Source of the DNA: Acidimicrobiaceae bacterium
Lineage (GTDB): Bacteria; Actinomycetota; Acidimicrobiia; Acidimicrobiales; Aldehydirespiratoraceae
Length of the DNA stretch: 42,768 nt
Direction of reading: 5' to 3'
Assembly (NCBI GenBank): GCA_026710865.1
Contig: JAPOQG010000360.1
Span: 1-42,768, forward strand
Part shown: positions 26,414 to 35,278 of the stretch, in pieces
Position numbering within the stretch: the stretch's first letter is position 1
Layout of the letters: each line of letters begins with the position of its first letter
Program-made: the position numbers and the translations under genes
Notes under the pieces: model-generated
The model's input: the letters and a program-made list of their open reading frames with translations, nothing else
What the model was told of the DNA's origin: nothing
Database searches by the model: none

Positions 26414-26857
26414 ATGGGCCCCGACGACGCCGCCGCCATCGCCAACGAGCTGTACCGCTACGCGGAGCTCGTCGACGGGGGTCGCTTCGACGAGGTGGGC
26501 GAGCTGATGGAGCACTGCACCTTCAGCTACGGCGACGACGCCGACGGTCCTACCGGAGCGCAGGCCATCGCGGCCACCTACCGCGACACGGTGATCACCT
26601 ACGGCGACAGCACCCCCCGCACCCGGCACATCACCGCCAACCCGATCATCGAGATCGACGGCGACACCGCCACGGTCCGCTCGGTCTACATCGTTCTCCA
26701 GCAGGCTCCGGACTCGCCCATGCAGGCCGTCATCAGCGGCCGCTACCACGACACCCTGAGACGCATCGACGGTCGCTGGCGCTTCGTTGAGCGCGGCTTC
26801 CTGGTCGACCTCGTGGGGGACCTGAGCCGTCACCTACGCTTCGATCTGCCCGAATAG
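26414..26857 (+). CDS. SnoaL/NTF2-like domain protein
   Basis: ELYRYAELVDGGRFDEVGELMEHCTFSYG...TRHITANPIIEIDGDTATVRSVYIVLQQ..GRYHDTLRRIDGRWRFVERGFLVDLVGDLS. Confidence 0.85.
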   Translation: MGPDDAAAIANELYRYAELVDGGRFDEVGELMEHCTFSYGDDADGPTGAQAIAATYRDTVITYGDSTPRTRHITANPIIEIDGDTATVRSVYIVLQQAPDSPMQAVISGRYHDTLRRIDGRWRFVERGFLVDLVGDLSRHLRFDLPE

Positions 26858-26882
26858 AGCGCAGCGACAAGGAGCATCAGCC

Positions 26883-27371
26883 ATGAGCCGTTGGAGCCGG
26901 GACGAGATCGAGGAGGCCTTCGCCCGCTACCAGGAGGTGGCCCGGCGAGCCGGCACGTCCGGCGACTGGCGCGAGTGGGCCGACCAGTTCACCGAGGACG
27001 CCACCTACATCGAGCACCATTTCGGCACCATGGGCGGGCGCGAGGCCATCTACAACTGGATCCAGTCCACCATGAGCCAGTGGCCCAACAACGAGATGGT
27101 CCACTTCCCGATCGAGTGGTACATCATCGACGAGGCGCGGGGCTGGGTGGTGTGCAAGGTCTGGAACCGGATGGCCGACCCCGGTGACGGCTCACTGCAC
27201 CAGGAGTACAACTTCACCCTGCTCAAGTACGCCGGAGGCGGGCTGTGGAGCTACGAGGAGGACATCTACAACCCGGCCCCGTTCGGCGAGATGGTCGGCA
27301 ACTACCTGCGCCACAAGAAGACCCTGGCCGCCGGAGCCGCGGCAGACGCCGCGGAACAGGCTGACGGCTAG
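26883..27371 (+). CDS. SnoaL-like domain protein
   Basis: FARYQEVARRAGTSGDWREWADQFTEDATYIEHHFGTMGGREAIYNWIQSTMSQWP..EMVHFPIEWYIID. Confidence 0.8.
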   Translation: MSRWSRDEIEEAFARYQEVARRAGTSGDWREWADQFTEDATYIEHHFGTMGGREAIYNWIQSTMSQWPNNEMVHFPIEWYIIDEARGWVVCKVWNRMADPGDGSLHQEYNFTLLKYAGGGLWSYEEDIYNPAPFGEMVGNYLRHKKTLAAGAAADAAEQADG

Positions 27372-27383
27372 GTCAGCGAGCGA

Positions 27384-30300
27384 TCAGCTGCAGCCGCTGG
27401 TGGCGCCGCAGTCGGCGCACACGTAGCACGAGCCGGCACGGCGCATCGGCACGCCGCAGGTCATGCAGAACGGCGCGTCCAGGGTGCCCATGAACTCCCG
27501 CTCCTGCTCGCTGCGCTCGCGGGCCGCTCGGGCCGCGGCCTCGCTCAGCGCCCCGCGGGATGCCGGCGAGCCGCGGCCTGTCCGCTCGGCCTCCAACCGG
27601 GCTGAGGCAGCCGGCTCGGGCGGCGCCGCGGCTGCGGAGAAGTCGAGTTGGCCGATCAGCTGGCCCGGCGGCGGGACCGAGGGCGGATCGGGCGGCAGGT
27701 CGTGGCCCTGCGCGGTCTCGGCCACCTGCTCCTCCACGCCGGGAAGCGTGGGCTGGGTCCGCTCTCCGGTCGTGTAGACGCCCAGCGCGGCCCGCTCCTG
27801 CTGGGTCAGGTACATCACCGCCAGCTTGCGGAACAGGTAGTCCATGAGGCTGGTGGCGATGCGGATGTCGGGATCGTCGGTGATGCCGGCGGGCTCGAAG
27901 CGCACGCCCACGAAGGCGTCGACGAAGGCGGACAGCGGCACCCCGTACTGCAGGCCGTGGCTGACCGAGATCGCGAAGGCGTCCATGATCCCGGCCAGCG
28001 TGGAGCCCTGCTTGGAGACCTTGACGAAGATCTCGCCGGGCCGGCCGTCGGGGTACTCCCCCACCGTCACGAAGCCCTTGCAGTCGGCCACCCGGAACTC
28101 GAACGTGCAAGACCGGCGCGACTTGGGAAGCCGCCGGCGCACCGGCTCCGCCAGCCCGCCTGCCTCAGCCTGCACACCCGTGCCGGCTCCCGGGCGGGCC
28201 GAGCCGTCCGTACCGTTGCCGCCCGGGCCGACCGTGGAACCGGCAACACCCTGGGGGGACGCGCGGTCCGAACCGGCAGAACCGCTCGAGCCACCGACGG
28301 AACCGCTCGAGCCGCCGGCGGTGCCGACGGTCAGGGGCTGGGACACCTTCGAGCAGTCGCGGTAGATCGCCACCGACTTCAGCCCGAGGCGCCAGGAGTC
28401 GATGAAGAGCCGCTCCACATCGTCGACGCTGGCGTCGGCCGGCATGTTCACCGTCTTGGAGATGGCCCCCGACAGGAACGGCTGGACCGCGGCCATCATC
28501 CCGATGTGCCCCGACGTGCTGATGGCATCGTCGCCCAGCGAGCAGGCGAACACCTCGCGGTGCTCGGGATCGAGGGGTGCTCGGGCCGCGCTGTGGTGCT
28601 CGGCGATGTGGTCGGTGACGCCTTCGATCTGCTCGTCGGTGTAGCCGAGGCGGCGAAGCGCCCTCGGCACGGTGGTGTTGACCATCTCCATGGTTCCGCC
28701 GCCCACCAGCCGCTTGGACTTGACCAGCCCGAGGTCGGGCTCGATGCCGGTGGTGTCGCAGTCCATGAGGAGCCCGATGGTGCCGGTGGGCGCGAGGACG
28801 GTCGCCTGGCTGTTGCGCACGCCGTGACGGTCGGCGCGCTCGCAGGCCTCGTCCCACGCCAGCTGGGCGGCCTCCAAGATCTCCGGGGGCGCCAGCTCCT
28901 CCTCGATGGCGGCGGTGGCGGTGCGGTGCTGGTCCAGGACCCGCAGCATGGCCTCGCGGTTGGCGTGGAAGCCGGCGAAGGGTCCCATGCGCTCCGCCAA
29001 GCGGGTGGAGGTGAGGTAGGCCTCGCCGGTCATGAGCGCGGTGATGGCCGCAGCCACCGCCCGGCCCTCGTCGGAGTCGTAGGGCAGCCCCATGGCCATC
29101 AGCAGCGCTCCGAGGTTGGCGTAGCCCAGTCCGAGCTGGCGGAACGCCCTGGTGGTGTCGGCGATGGCCTCGGTCGGGTAGTCGGCGTGGCCCACCAGGA
29201 TCTCCTGGGCCGAGAACACCACCTGCACCGCCCTGCGGAAGCCGTCGACGTCGAAACGGCCGGCGTCGTCGAGGAAGCCCAGCAGGTTGATCGAGGCCAG
29301 GTTGCAGGCGCTGTCGTCGAGGTGGACGTACTCCGAGCACGGGTTGCTGGCGGTGATCGGGCCGGTGGCCGGGGCGGTGTGCCAGCGATTGATGGTCGTC
29401 GCGAACTGCACGCCGGGGTCGGCGCACTCCCAGGCGGCCTCCGCCATCTGGCGCAGGATCGAGCGGGCCGGCACCCTCGTGAGCACCGTGCCGTCGGTGC
29501 GGGCCGTCAGGTCCCAGTCGCGGCCGTCGACGGCAGCATCCATGAACTCGTCGGTGACCCGCACCGAGTTGTTGGCGTTCTGGTACTGCACCGAGGTGGT
29601 GTCGGCCCCGTCGACGCCCATGTCGAAGCCGGCCGCGGCCAGCGCCCTCGACTTGCGCTCCTCGCGGGCCTTGCACCAGATGAAGTCGGCGATGTCGGGA
29701 TGGTCGGCGTCCAGGACCACCATCTTGGCCGCCCTGCGGGTCTTGCCGCCCGACTTGATGGTGCCGGCCGAGGCGTCCGCTCCCCGCATGAAGCTCACCG
29801 GTCCCGAGGCGGTGCCGCCGCCGGCCAAGGGCTCCGAGCTGGCCCGTATGCGCGACAGGTTCACCCCCGCGCCGGAGCCGCCCTTGAAGATCCGGCCCTC
29901 CTCGGCGTACCACTCCAGGATCGACTCCATCGTGTCGTCCACCGACAGGATGAAGCACGCCGACGCCTGCTGGGGCACCCCGGACACGCCGATGTTGAAC
30001 CACACCGGCGAGTTGAAGGCGGCTCGCTGCGTGTACAGCAGGTGCGTCAACTCGGCCCGGAACGACGACGCCTCGGACTCGTCGGCGAAGTAGCCGTCGC
30101 CGTCGCCCCACCCGGTGATGGCGCCGACCACGCGGTCCACCACCTGCCTCAGCGACGACTCCCGCTCGGGCGTGCCCAACGAACCCCGGAAGTACTTCTG
30201 GGCCAGGATGTTGGTGGCGTTCTGCGACCAGGTGGCCGGCACCTCCACGTCGAGCTGCTCGAAGGCGACCGAGCCGTCGCGATGGTCCAGCAGGCGCGCG

Positions 30301-30401
30301 TCGCGGCGCTCCCACACGATCCGGTCGGCCGGATCCTCCAGATCCGCGGGTAGGGGGTGGCTGCCGGAGATCAGAGCGGTCTGCTCGGGGGCCATCGTCA
30401 T
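27384..30401 (-). CDS. nrdJ: Vitamin B12-dependent (class II) ribonucleotide reductase
   Basis: FNSPVWFNIGV, GSGAGVNLSRIRASSEPLAGGGTASGPVSFMRGADASAGTIKSGGKTRRAAKMV, NPCSEYVHLDDSACNLASINL, APTGTIGLLMDCDTTGIEP, C-terminal zinc-ribbon-like FCMTCGVPMRRAGSCYVCADCGATSGCS. Confidence 0.96.
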   Translation of the reverse strand: MTMAPEQTALISGSHPLPADLEDPADRIVWERRDARLLDHRDGSVAFEQLDVEVPATWSQNATNILAQKYFRGSLGTPERESSLRQVVDRVVGAITGWGDGDGYFADESEASSFRAELTHLLYTQRAAFNSPVWFNIGVSGVPQQASACFILSVDDTMESILEWYAEEGRIFKGGSGAGVNLSRIRASSEPLAGGGTASGPVSFMRGADASAGTIKSGGKTRRAAKMVVLDADHPDIADFIWCKAREERKSRALAAAGFDMGVDGADTTSVQYQNANNSVRVTDEFMDAAVDGRDWDLTARTDGTVLTRVPARSILRQMAEAAWECADPGVQFATTINRWHTAPATGPITASNPCSEYVHLDDSACNLASINLLGFLDDAGRFDVDGFRRAVQVVFSAQEILVGHADYPTEAIADTTRAFRQLGLGYANLGALLMAMGLPYDSDEGRAVAAAITALMTGEAYLTSTRLAERMGPFAGFHANREAMLRVLDQHRTATAAIEEELAPPEILEAAQLAWDEACERADRHGVRNSQATVLAPTGTIGLLMDCDTTGIEPDLGLVKSKRLVGGGTMEMVNTTVPRALRRLGYTDEQIEGVTDHIAEHHSAARAPLDPEHREVFACSLGDDAISTSGHIGMMAAVQPFLSGAISKTVNMPADASVDDVERLFIDSWRLGLKSVAIYRDCSKVSQPLTVGTAGGSSGSVGGSSGSAGSDRASPQGVAGSTVGPGGNGTDGSARPGAGTGVQAEAGGLAEPVRRRLPKSRRSCTFEFRVADCKGFVTVGEYPDGRPGEIFVKVSKQGSTLAGIMDAFAISVSHGLQYGVPLSAFVDAFVGVRFEPAGITDDPDIRIATSLMDYLFRKLAVMYLTQQERAALGVYTTGERTQPTLPGVEEQVAETAQGHDLPPDPPSVPPPGQLIGQLDFSAAAAPPEPAASARLEAERTGRGSPASRGALSEAAARAARERSEQEREFMGTLDAPFCMTCGVPMRRAGSCYVCADCGATSGCS
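27493..27594 (-). repeat. Dispersed bipartite repeat, copy D, in-frame inside nrdJ
   Basis: Minus strand gaggccgagcggacagg + 34 bp + gaggccgcggcccgagcggcccgcgagcgcagcgagcaggagcgggag; read as LEAERTGRGSPASRGALSEAAARAARERSEQERE in NrdJ. Confidence 0.9.
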
Positions 30402-30427
30402 GAGAATTACCCTCCAGAGATTCTACC

Positions 30428-30447
30428 GGGCGCGCCGCCGCGCGCCC
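30428..30447. promoter_or_regulatory. Perfect 8-bp inverted repeat upstream of nrdJ (possible leader hairpin)
   Basis: gggcgcgc cgcc gcgcgccc, about 27 bp upstream of the nrdJ start codon. Confidence 0.5.
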
Positions 30448-30650
30448 GCTGACGCGACGCTACGGACGCCGGTCTGTAGACAGCCTCGAATTGCTTCTGG
30501 ATTTCTCGGGGTGCCTGGGGATTGCTCCCGCTCGCCTCGGGATTTCCTGTGAATGGCCTCCACCCGTCCACGGTTTCGCCAGAACCCCCGAAGACCAGCG
30601 CCGCCCCGCCCACGCACGGTGGCCGAGCCGCGGGCGCTACCTTCGCGGGC

Positions 30651-31424
30651 GTGCGGAGGCTGCTGCCCGGCCCGGTGATCGACATCGACCCGATGGAGCT
30701 CTATCCGGCGCTGGCCCGACCCAGGCCGGCCGGACGGCCCTGGCTGATGGTCAACATGATCGCCTCCGCCGACGGGGCCAGCGCCGCCGACGGCACCAGC
30801 GGGGCACTCGGCAACCCCGCCGACGAGGCGGTCTTCTCGGCGGTGCGGGCCAGCGCCGACTGGATCGTCGCGGCGGCCGGCACGGTGCGGGCCGAGCGCT
30901 ACGGCCTTCCCCGGCCCGGGGCGGCCTCCCGCCGGGCCCGGCTGGCCGCGGGGCGCGCCGAGCGGCCCCGCCTGGCGGTGGTCACCGCCAGCCTCGACCT
31001 CGATCTGAGCCTCCCGCTGTTCGCCGACCAGCGGCCGGGCGAGGACCCTCCGTTGATCCTCACCGGGAGCGCGGCGGCGCCCGGGGCCGTGGAGCGACTC
31101 GGGGCGGTGTCCGAGGTAGTACGCCTGCCGTCGCCGCGGCCCCAGCCTGCCCAGATCCTCGCTGAGCTCGACCGTCGCGGCGCCGGCGTGGTCCTCTCCG
31201 AGGGAGGCCCGTCCTTCAACGGGCAGCTGGCCGACGCCGGCGTGATCGACGAGCTCTGCCTGTCCGTCGCGCCGCTGGTCGCCGGCGGGGCCAGCACCAG
31301 GATCGTGCACGGATCGACGCGAAGCGTGCCGCAGAGAATGCGTGTCGACCATCTGCTCGAAGCCTCCGACACCTTGTTCGTCCGCTATCTCTCGGAGCCG
31401 GCCCGCGCGAGAACAGCATCCTGA
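30651..31424 (+). CDS. RibD C-terminal-like pyrimidine reductase family protein
   Basis: PWLMVNMIASADGASAADGTSGALGNPADEAVFSAVRASADWIVAAAGTVRAERYG; GVVLSEGGPSFNGQLADAGVIDELCLSVAPLVAGG. Confidence 0.88.
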   Translation: MRRLLPGPVIDIDPMELYPALARPRPAGRPWLMVNMIASADGASAADGTSGALGNPADEAVFSAVRASADWIVAAAGTVRAERYGLPRPGAASRRARLAAGRAERPRLAVVTASLDLDLSLPLFADQRPGEDPPLILTGSAAAPGAVERLGAVSEVVRLPSPRPQPAQILAELDRRGAGVVLSEGGPSFNGQLADAGVIDELCLSVAPLVAGGASTRIVHGSTRSVPQRMRVDHLLEASDTLFVRYLSEPARARTAS

Positions 31425-32008
31425 CCGGCCTGCCGGCCTTGCCGCTGGACTGGGCCGCCGACGCTCCGCGCCACCGCGACCGCGCCGGTGACCGCCCCCC
31501 GATCCGGACCGGCCTCAATGCCTGCCGCCCGGCCGTCCACACCGCCGAGCGCAGCCTCGCCGAGGCCGTCCGCAGCGCCTGTGACCGCAGTCCCTTCGGC
31601 AGAATCGATGACGATCCGCTGGCCGGGCTCCAGCGCAGCTCCGCCGGCGGTGCCGGCCAGGTCGTGGACCAGGGCACGGGGGTCCTCGCCGGGCGCCAGG
31701 GCCCGGGCGATGTCCCACAGCGTGTCGCCCGGCTGCACCACGTAGACCCCCGGCAGCTCCGTCGACACCGGGGCTGCGCCGGTGGACGGCCAAGGGTTGG
31801 CCTCGCCCAACGGAACACGCTCGGGCCGGCCCACCACCAGCACCAGGGTGAACAGCGCGGCCGCCACCGTCACCGCGACCGCCCGGCGACGGCGGTACAC
31901 GGACTCCGGCAGGCGCGCCGCCCTCGCCGCATCCGCAGGAACGGCACGGGGAACGGCACCGGCACCAGGGGTGCCAGGGAAGAGAACGTGAACGGGTGCT
32001 AGGGCCAT
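31385..32008 (-). CDS. LysM domain membrane protein divergent from lexA (YneA/ChiZ-like position)
   Basis: TM segment AVAVTVAAALFTLVLVVG then LPGVYVVQPGDTLWDIARALAPGEDPRALVHDL..LEPGQRIVID (LysM). Confidence 0.85.
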   Translation of the reverse strand: MALAPVHVLFPGTPGAGAVPRAVPADAARAARLPESVYRRRRAVAVTVAAALFTLVLVVGRPERVPLGEANPWPSTGAAPVSTELPGVYVVQPGDTLWDIARALAPGEDPRALVHDLAGTAGGAALEPGQRIVIDSAEGTAVTGAADGLGEAALGGVDGRAAGIEAGPDRGAVTGAVAVARSVGGPVQRQGRQAGQDAVLARAGSER

Positions 32009-32051
32009 GGGTCCATCGTCCCGCGGGGGTGTGACACCGGGATCCTTGACA

Positions 32052-32067
32052 TCGAACGCGTGTTCCA
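32052..32067. promoter_or_regulatory. LexA/SOS box 1
   Basis: tcgaacgcgtgttcca, near actinobacterial consensus TCGAACrnnTGTTCGA. Confidence 0.8.
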
Positions 32068-32095
32068 CAAACATGTGTACGGATATACTCCTGTA

Positions 32096-32111
32096 TCGAA
32101 CATGTGTTCCC
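32096..32111. promoter_or_regulatory. LexA/SOS box 2
   Basis: tcgaacatgtgttccc. Confidence 0.8.
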
Positions 32112-32126
32112 TGAACATGTGTTCGA
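32111..32126. promoter_or_regulatory. LexA/SOS box 3
   Basis: ctgaacatgtgttcga, abutting box 2. Confidence 0.8.
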
Positions 32127-32134
32127 TACATTAG

Positions 32135-32150
32135 CCGAACGCACGTTCGC
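32135..32150. promoter_or_regulatory. LexA/SOS box 4
   Basis: ccgaacgcacgttcgc, imperfect GAAC-N4-GTTC palindrome. Confidence 0.65.
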
Positions 32151-32188
32151 ACACAACCCCTAGCCCGCTCCCGAGATCGGAGACAGAC

Positions 32189-32833
32189 ATGACGCCGCCG
32201 GCCCACCGCAAGCCGCTCACCGCCCGCCGCCGCCAGATTCTCGACATGATCGTCGAACACCAGCGAGACCGCGGCTACCCGCCGTCGATCCGGGAGATCG
32301 CAGCCAAGGTCGGTCTGAGGTCGCCCGCCTCGGTCAAGGCCCACCTCGATGTGCTCGACTCGGCCGGCTACCTGCGGGTCGACCCGACCCGTCCCCGGGC
32401 CATCGAGGTCCGCTACGACGAGAACTCCGGCGCGGCCGTCGAGCGCCGCCCGGTGCGCCACGTTCCCCTCGTCGGCGACGTCGCTGCCGGCACGGGCGTG
32501 CTCGCCTCCGAGAACGTCGAGGAACTGGTGCCGATGCCGGCCGACCTCACCGGCGAGGGCGACCTGTTCATGCTGCGGGTGCGGGGCGACTCCATGATCG
32601 ATGCCGGAATCCTCGACGGCGACTACGTGGTGTGCCGGGCCCAGAGCACCGCGGAGGACGGCGAGGTGGTCGTGGCCGGGATCCCCGGCGACGAGGCCAC
32701 CGTCAAGACACTGCGGCGCGGCGCCGGGCGGGTCGTTCTGGAGCCGGCCAACCAGCACATGGAGCCGATGGAGTTCGGGCCCGACGAGGTGGCCGTCTAC
32801 GGCAAGGTGGTCACCATGATGCGCCGCTACTAG
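32189..32833 (+). CDS. lexA: LexA repressor
   Basis: TARRRQILDMIVEHQRDRGYPPSIREIAAKVGLRSPASVKAHL; cleavage site VPLVGDVAAGTGVLA; catalytic LRVRGDSMIDAGILDGDYVVC. Confidence 0.97.
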   Translation: MTPPAHRKPLTARRRQILDMIVEHQRDRGYPPSIREIAAKVGLRSPASVKAHLDVLDSAGYLRVDPTRPRAIEVRYDENSGAAVERRPVRHVPLVGDVAAGTGVLASENVEELVPMPADLTGEGDLFMLRVRGDSMIDAGILDGDYVVCRAQSTAEDGEVVVAGIPGDEATVKTLRRGAGRVVLEPANQHMEPMEFGPDEVAVYGKVVTMMRRY

Positions 32834-32929
32834 CCGCCACGGGCCGCGGCGGCAGCCTCACCGGCTCTCATCGCAAGAATCGGCTGCACCTGCCAGAAGA
32901 CGCGGAGAATGCCAGGGGCCGGGCCGGTC

Positions 32930-34102
32930 CTACAGCTCGGGGAGCCGTTCGGGGATGTCGTCGTCCCATTCGGGACAGTCCCGGCTGCCCTGGGGAAGGG
33001 TGCCGTCGATCAGCAGATCCTCGAGGACGCGGTAGACCCTGTGCAGCGAGTCGCGGTGCACCTGCTCCTGGACGGTGTGGGCCAGCAGCGGATCGCCGGG
33101 CCCGAAGTTCGATGCCGGCACTCCCCGCGCAGCGAAGAACGCGGCGTCGGTCCATCCCAGCTTGGCTCGGGGAGGGGCGCCGCTGTTGCGCAACAGCGCC
33201 TTCAGCAGCGAGTGGTCGAGGCCCGGGTCGGCCGCAGGCGCCCAGTCGACGACCTCCAGCACATCGCCGGCATCGAGCAGCGGCTCGAGCAGGCCGCGAA
33301 CGTGCTGCTCGGCCTGCTCGGGCGTGCGATCGGGGGCGAAGCGGTGGTTGATCGTCAGCGTCGCCGCGTCGGGAACGACGTTGCCGGCCACGCCGCCCGA
33401 GACCTCCACGGCCTGCAGCCCCTCGCGGAACTCGCATCCCGAAATCACCGGCCGGCGGGGCTCGTAGCCGTCGACCACCTCCAGGAGGGCGCCGAGCCGG
33501 TGGACGGCGTTGCGTCCCATCCAGGCCCGGGCGGTGTGGGCCCGCTCGCCGGCCAGAGTCACCTTGATCCGCATGGTGCCCTGGCAGCCCGCCTCGACGA
33601 TCCCCCCGGTCGGCTCCAACAGCACGGCCACATCGGCCGACAGCAGGTCGGGGCGGGCCTCGGCCACCTCGCGCAGGCCATTGTGGACCGCGTCCACCTC
33701 CTCGCGAGCGTAGAACACATAGGTGACGTCGACGATCGGGCGCCTGCTGTTCAGTGCCGTCTCGAGGAGCACCGCGAGACCGCCCTTCATGTCGGTGGCC
33801 CCCACGCCCGACAGCATGTCGCCGTCGATGCGAGCCTCGGCATTGCCCTTGGGAGGCACGGTGTCGGTGTGGCCGGCCAGGGCGATGCGCCACTGGCGGC
33901 CCAACTGGGTGCGAGCCACGAGATTGTCCCCGATGCGGAAGACGTCGAGATGCGCGGCGTCGCGCAGTTCCTCCTCGATCAGATCGGCGATGCGCCCCTC
34001 GTTGAAGCTCACCGACGGCACAGCCACCAAGTCAGCCGCCAGCAGGAACGGATCGCCCGTCAGCAGACCGTCATCATCTGTTCTTTCATGGATACAAGCC
34101 AC
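32930..34102 (-). CDS. dapE: Succinyl-diaminopimelate desuccinylase (M20 peptidase)
   Basis: RIALAGHTDTVPPKGNAEARIDGDMLSGVGATDMKGGLAVLL; YVFYAREEVDAVHNGL. GTG start assigned; exact start uncertain. Confidence 0.9.
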   Translation of the reverse strand: MACIHERTDDDGLLTGDPFLLAADLVAVPSVSFNEGRIADLIEEELRDAAHLDVFRIGDNLVARTQLGRQWRIALAGHTDTVPPKGNAEARIDGDMLSGVGATDMKGGLAVLLETALNSRRPIVDVTYVFYAREEVDAVHNGLREVAEARPDLLSADVAVLLEPTGGIVEAGCQGTMRIKVTLAGERAHTARAWMGRNAVHRLGALLEVVDGYEPRRPVISGCEFREGLQAVEVSGGVAGNVVPDAATLTINHRFAPDRTPEQAEQHVRGLLEPLLDAGDVLEVVDWAPAADPGLDHSLLKALLRNSGAPPRAKLGWTDAAFFAARGVPASNFGPGDPLLAHTVQEQVHRDSLHRVYRVLEDLLIDGTLPQGSRDCPEWDDDIPERLPEL

Positions 34103-34247
34103 AATTCAGGTATATCAGGTCGTGGTGACAATCGCACTCGCGGCGAGCCGCCGGCCGGGCCGGGGACTGGTCGCCGCCCGGCGGGACCGCCTCCCCGACG
34201 GCAGGGATGCCTCGACGGCCGTTCGAGCAGATCACGACCGGTGGCGG

Positions 34248-35072
34248 TCAGGTGGTGGCGCCGTGGTCGCGCAGGATCTGGTTGAGGGCCGACTTGTCGT
34301 GGCGCTCGCCCTCGGACAGGCGCTTGATCACCAGCACCGCGGGCAGGCCGAACTGGCCTCCGCCGAACTGGCGGGTCCGGGTGCCGAGCACCGCCACCGA
34401 CCAGGGCGGCACCTCGCCCCGGCCCAGCTCCTCGCCGGTCTCGGCGTCGATGACGGGGATCGACCCGGTGAGGATCGCCCCTGCTCCCAGCACCGTGCCC
34501 CGCCCGACGCGGGCGCCGTCGGCCACGATGCAGCGGCTGCCGATCAGGCAGTCGTCCTCGACGATCACGGGCTGGGCCACCGGAGGCTCCAGCACGCCGC
34601 CGATACCGACCCCGCCCGAGAGGTGGACGTTGGCGCCGATCTGGGCGCAAGACCCCACCGTCGCCCAAGTGTCCACCATCGCGTTGGCGCCCACGTGGGC
34701 GCCGATGTTGGTGTAGCTGGGCATCATGATCACGCCCGGCGCCTGGTAGCTGCCCCAGCGGGCCGACGCTCCGGGCACCACCCGCACGCCCCGGGCCGCG
34801 TAGCCGGTCTTGAGCGGGATCTTGTCGGCGAACTCGAAGGGGCCGAGCTCGATGGTGCTCATCCTGGCCGTGGAGAACAGCAGCAGGATGGCCTGCTTGC
34901 ACCACTGATTGACCTGCACCGTGCCGTCGTCGAGCACTTCGGCCACCCGGGCCTCGCCGGTGTCGAGGGCGTCGATGGCCTCGTGCACGGTGGCGGTCAC
35001 CTCGGGGTCGTCGCCGTCGAGGTCGGGGCGGGCTTCCCAGAGCTGGCTGATGCGGGACTCAAGCGTGGACAT
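34248..35072 (-). CDS. dapD: 2,3,4,5-tetrahydropyridine-2,6-dicarboxylate N-succinyltransferase
   Basis: FEFADKIPLKTGYAARGVRVVPGASARWGSYQAPGVIMMPSYTNIGAHVGANAMVDTWATVGSCAQIGANVHLSGGVGIGGVLEP. Confidence 0.95.
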   Translation of the reverse strand: MSTLESRISQLWEARPDLDGDDPEVTATVHEAIDALDTGEARVAEVLDDGTVQVNQWCKQAILLLFSTARMSTIELGPFEFADKIPLKTGYAARGVRVVPGASARWGSYQAPGVIMMPSYTNIGAHVGANAMVDTWATVGSCAQIGANVHLSGGVGIGGVLEPPVAQPVIVEDDCLIGSRCIVADGARVGRGTVLGAGAILTGSIPVIDAETGEELGRGEVPPWSVAVLGTRTRQFGGGQFGLPAVLVIKRLSEGERHDKSALNQILRDHGATT

Positions 35073-35142
35073 GGGCTGAGAGGCTAGTGGCCTAGGAGCG
35101 GGCCCAAGGGTTGCGCGCCCCTCGCGGCACGGCGTCCCACTT

Positions 35143-35170
35143 GCCGCTCTTGTTCGCCGCACTCACCGGC
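35143..35170 (-). repeat. Dispersed repeat, partial/degenerate copy E
   Basis: + strand gccgctcttgttcgccgcactcaccggc versus copy C cccgctcttgttcgctgcgctcacgggc. Confidence 0.55.
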
Positions 35171-35278
35171 GCACCATCCGTGCTCGACCCGAATATGTAG
35201 AGAACCTGTCATACGGCGGCAAGACCCGGGCAGATTCGGGCGAGCTTGATCTCTGCCACCAGGCCCGCAGCCGGCCGC

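Noticed and set aside
27648-30353. 901-aa plus-strand ORF antisense to nrdJ (and 28165..30315 minus-strand alternative frame)
   Set aside because: Shadow ORFs expected in high-GC coding DNA; composition is Arg/Gly/His/Ala-rich with no recognisable domain, while nrdJ has clear motifs.
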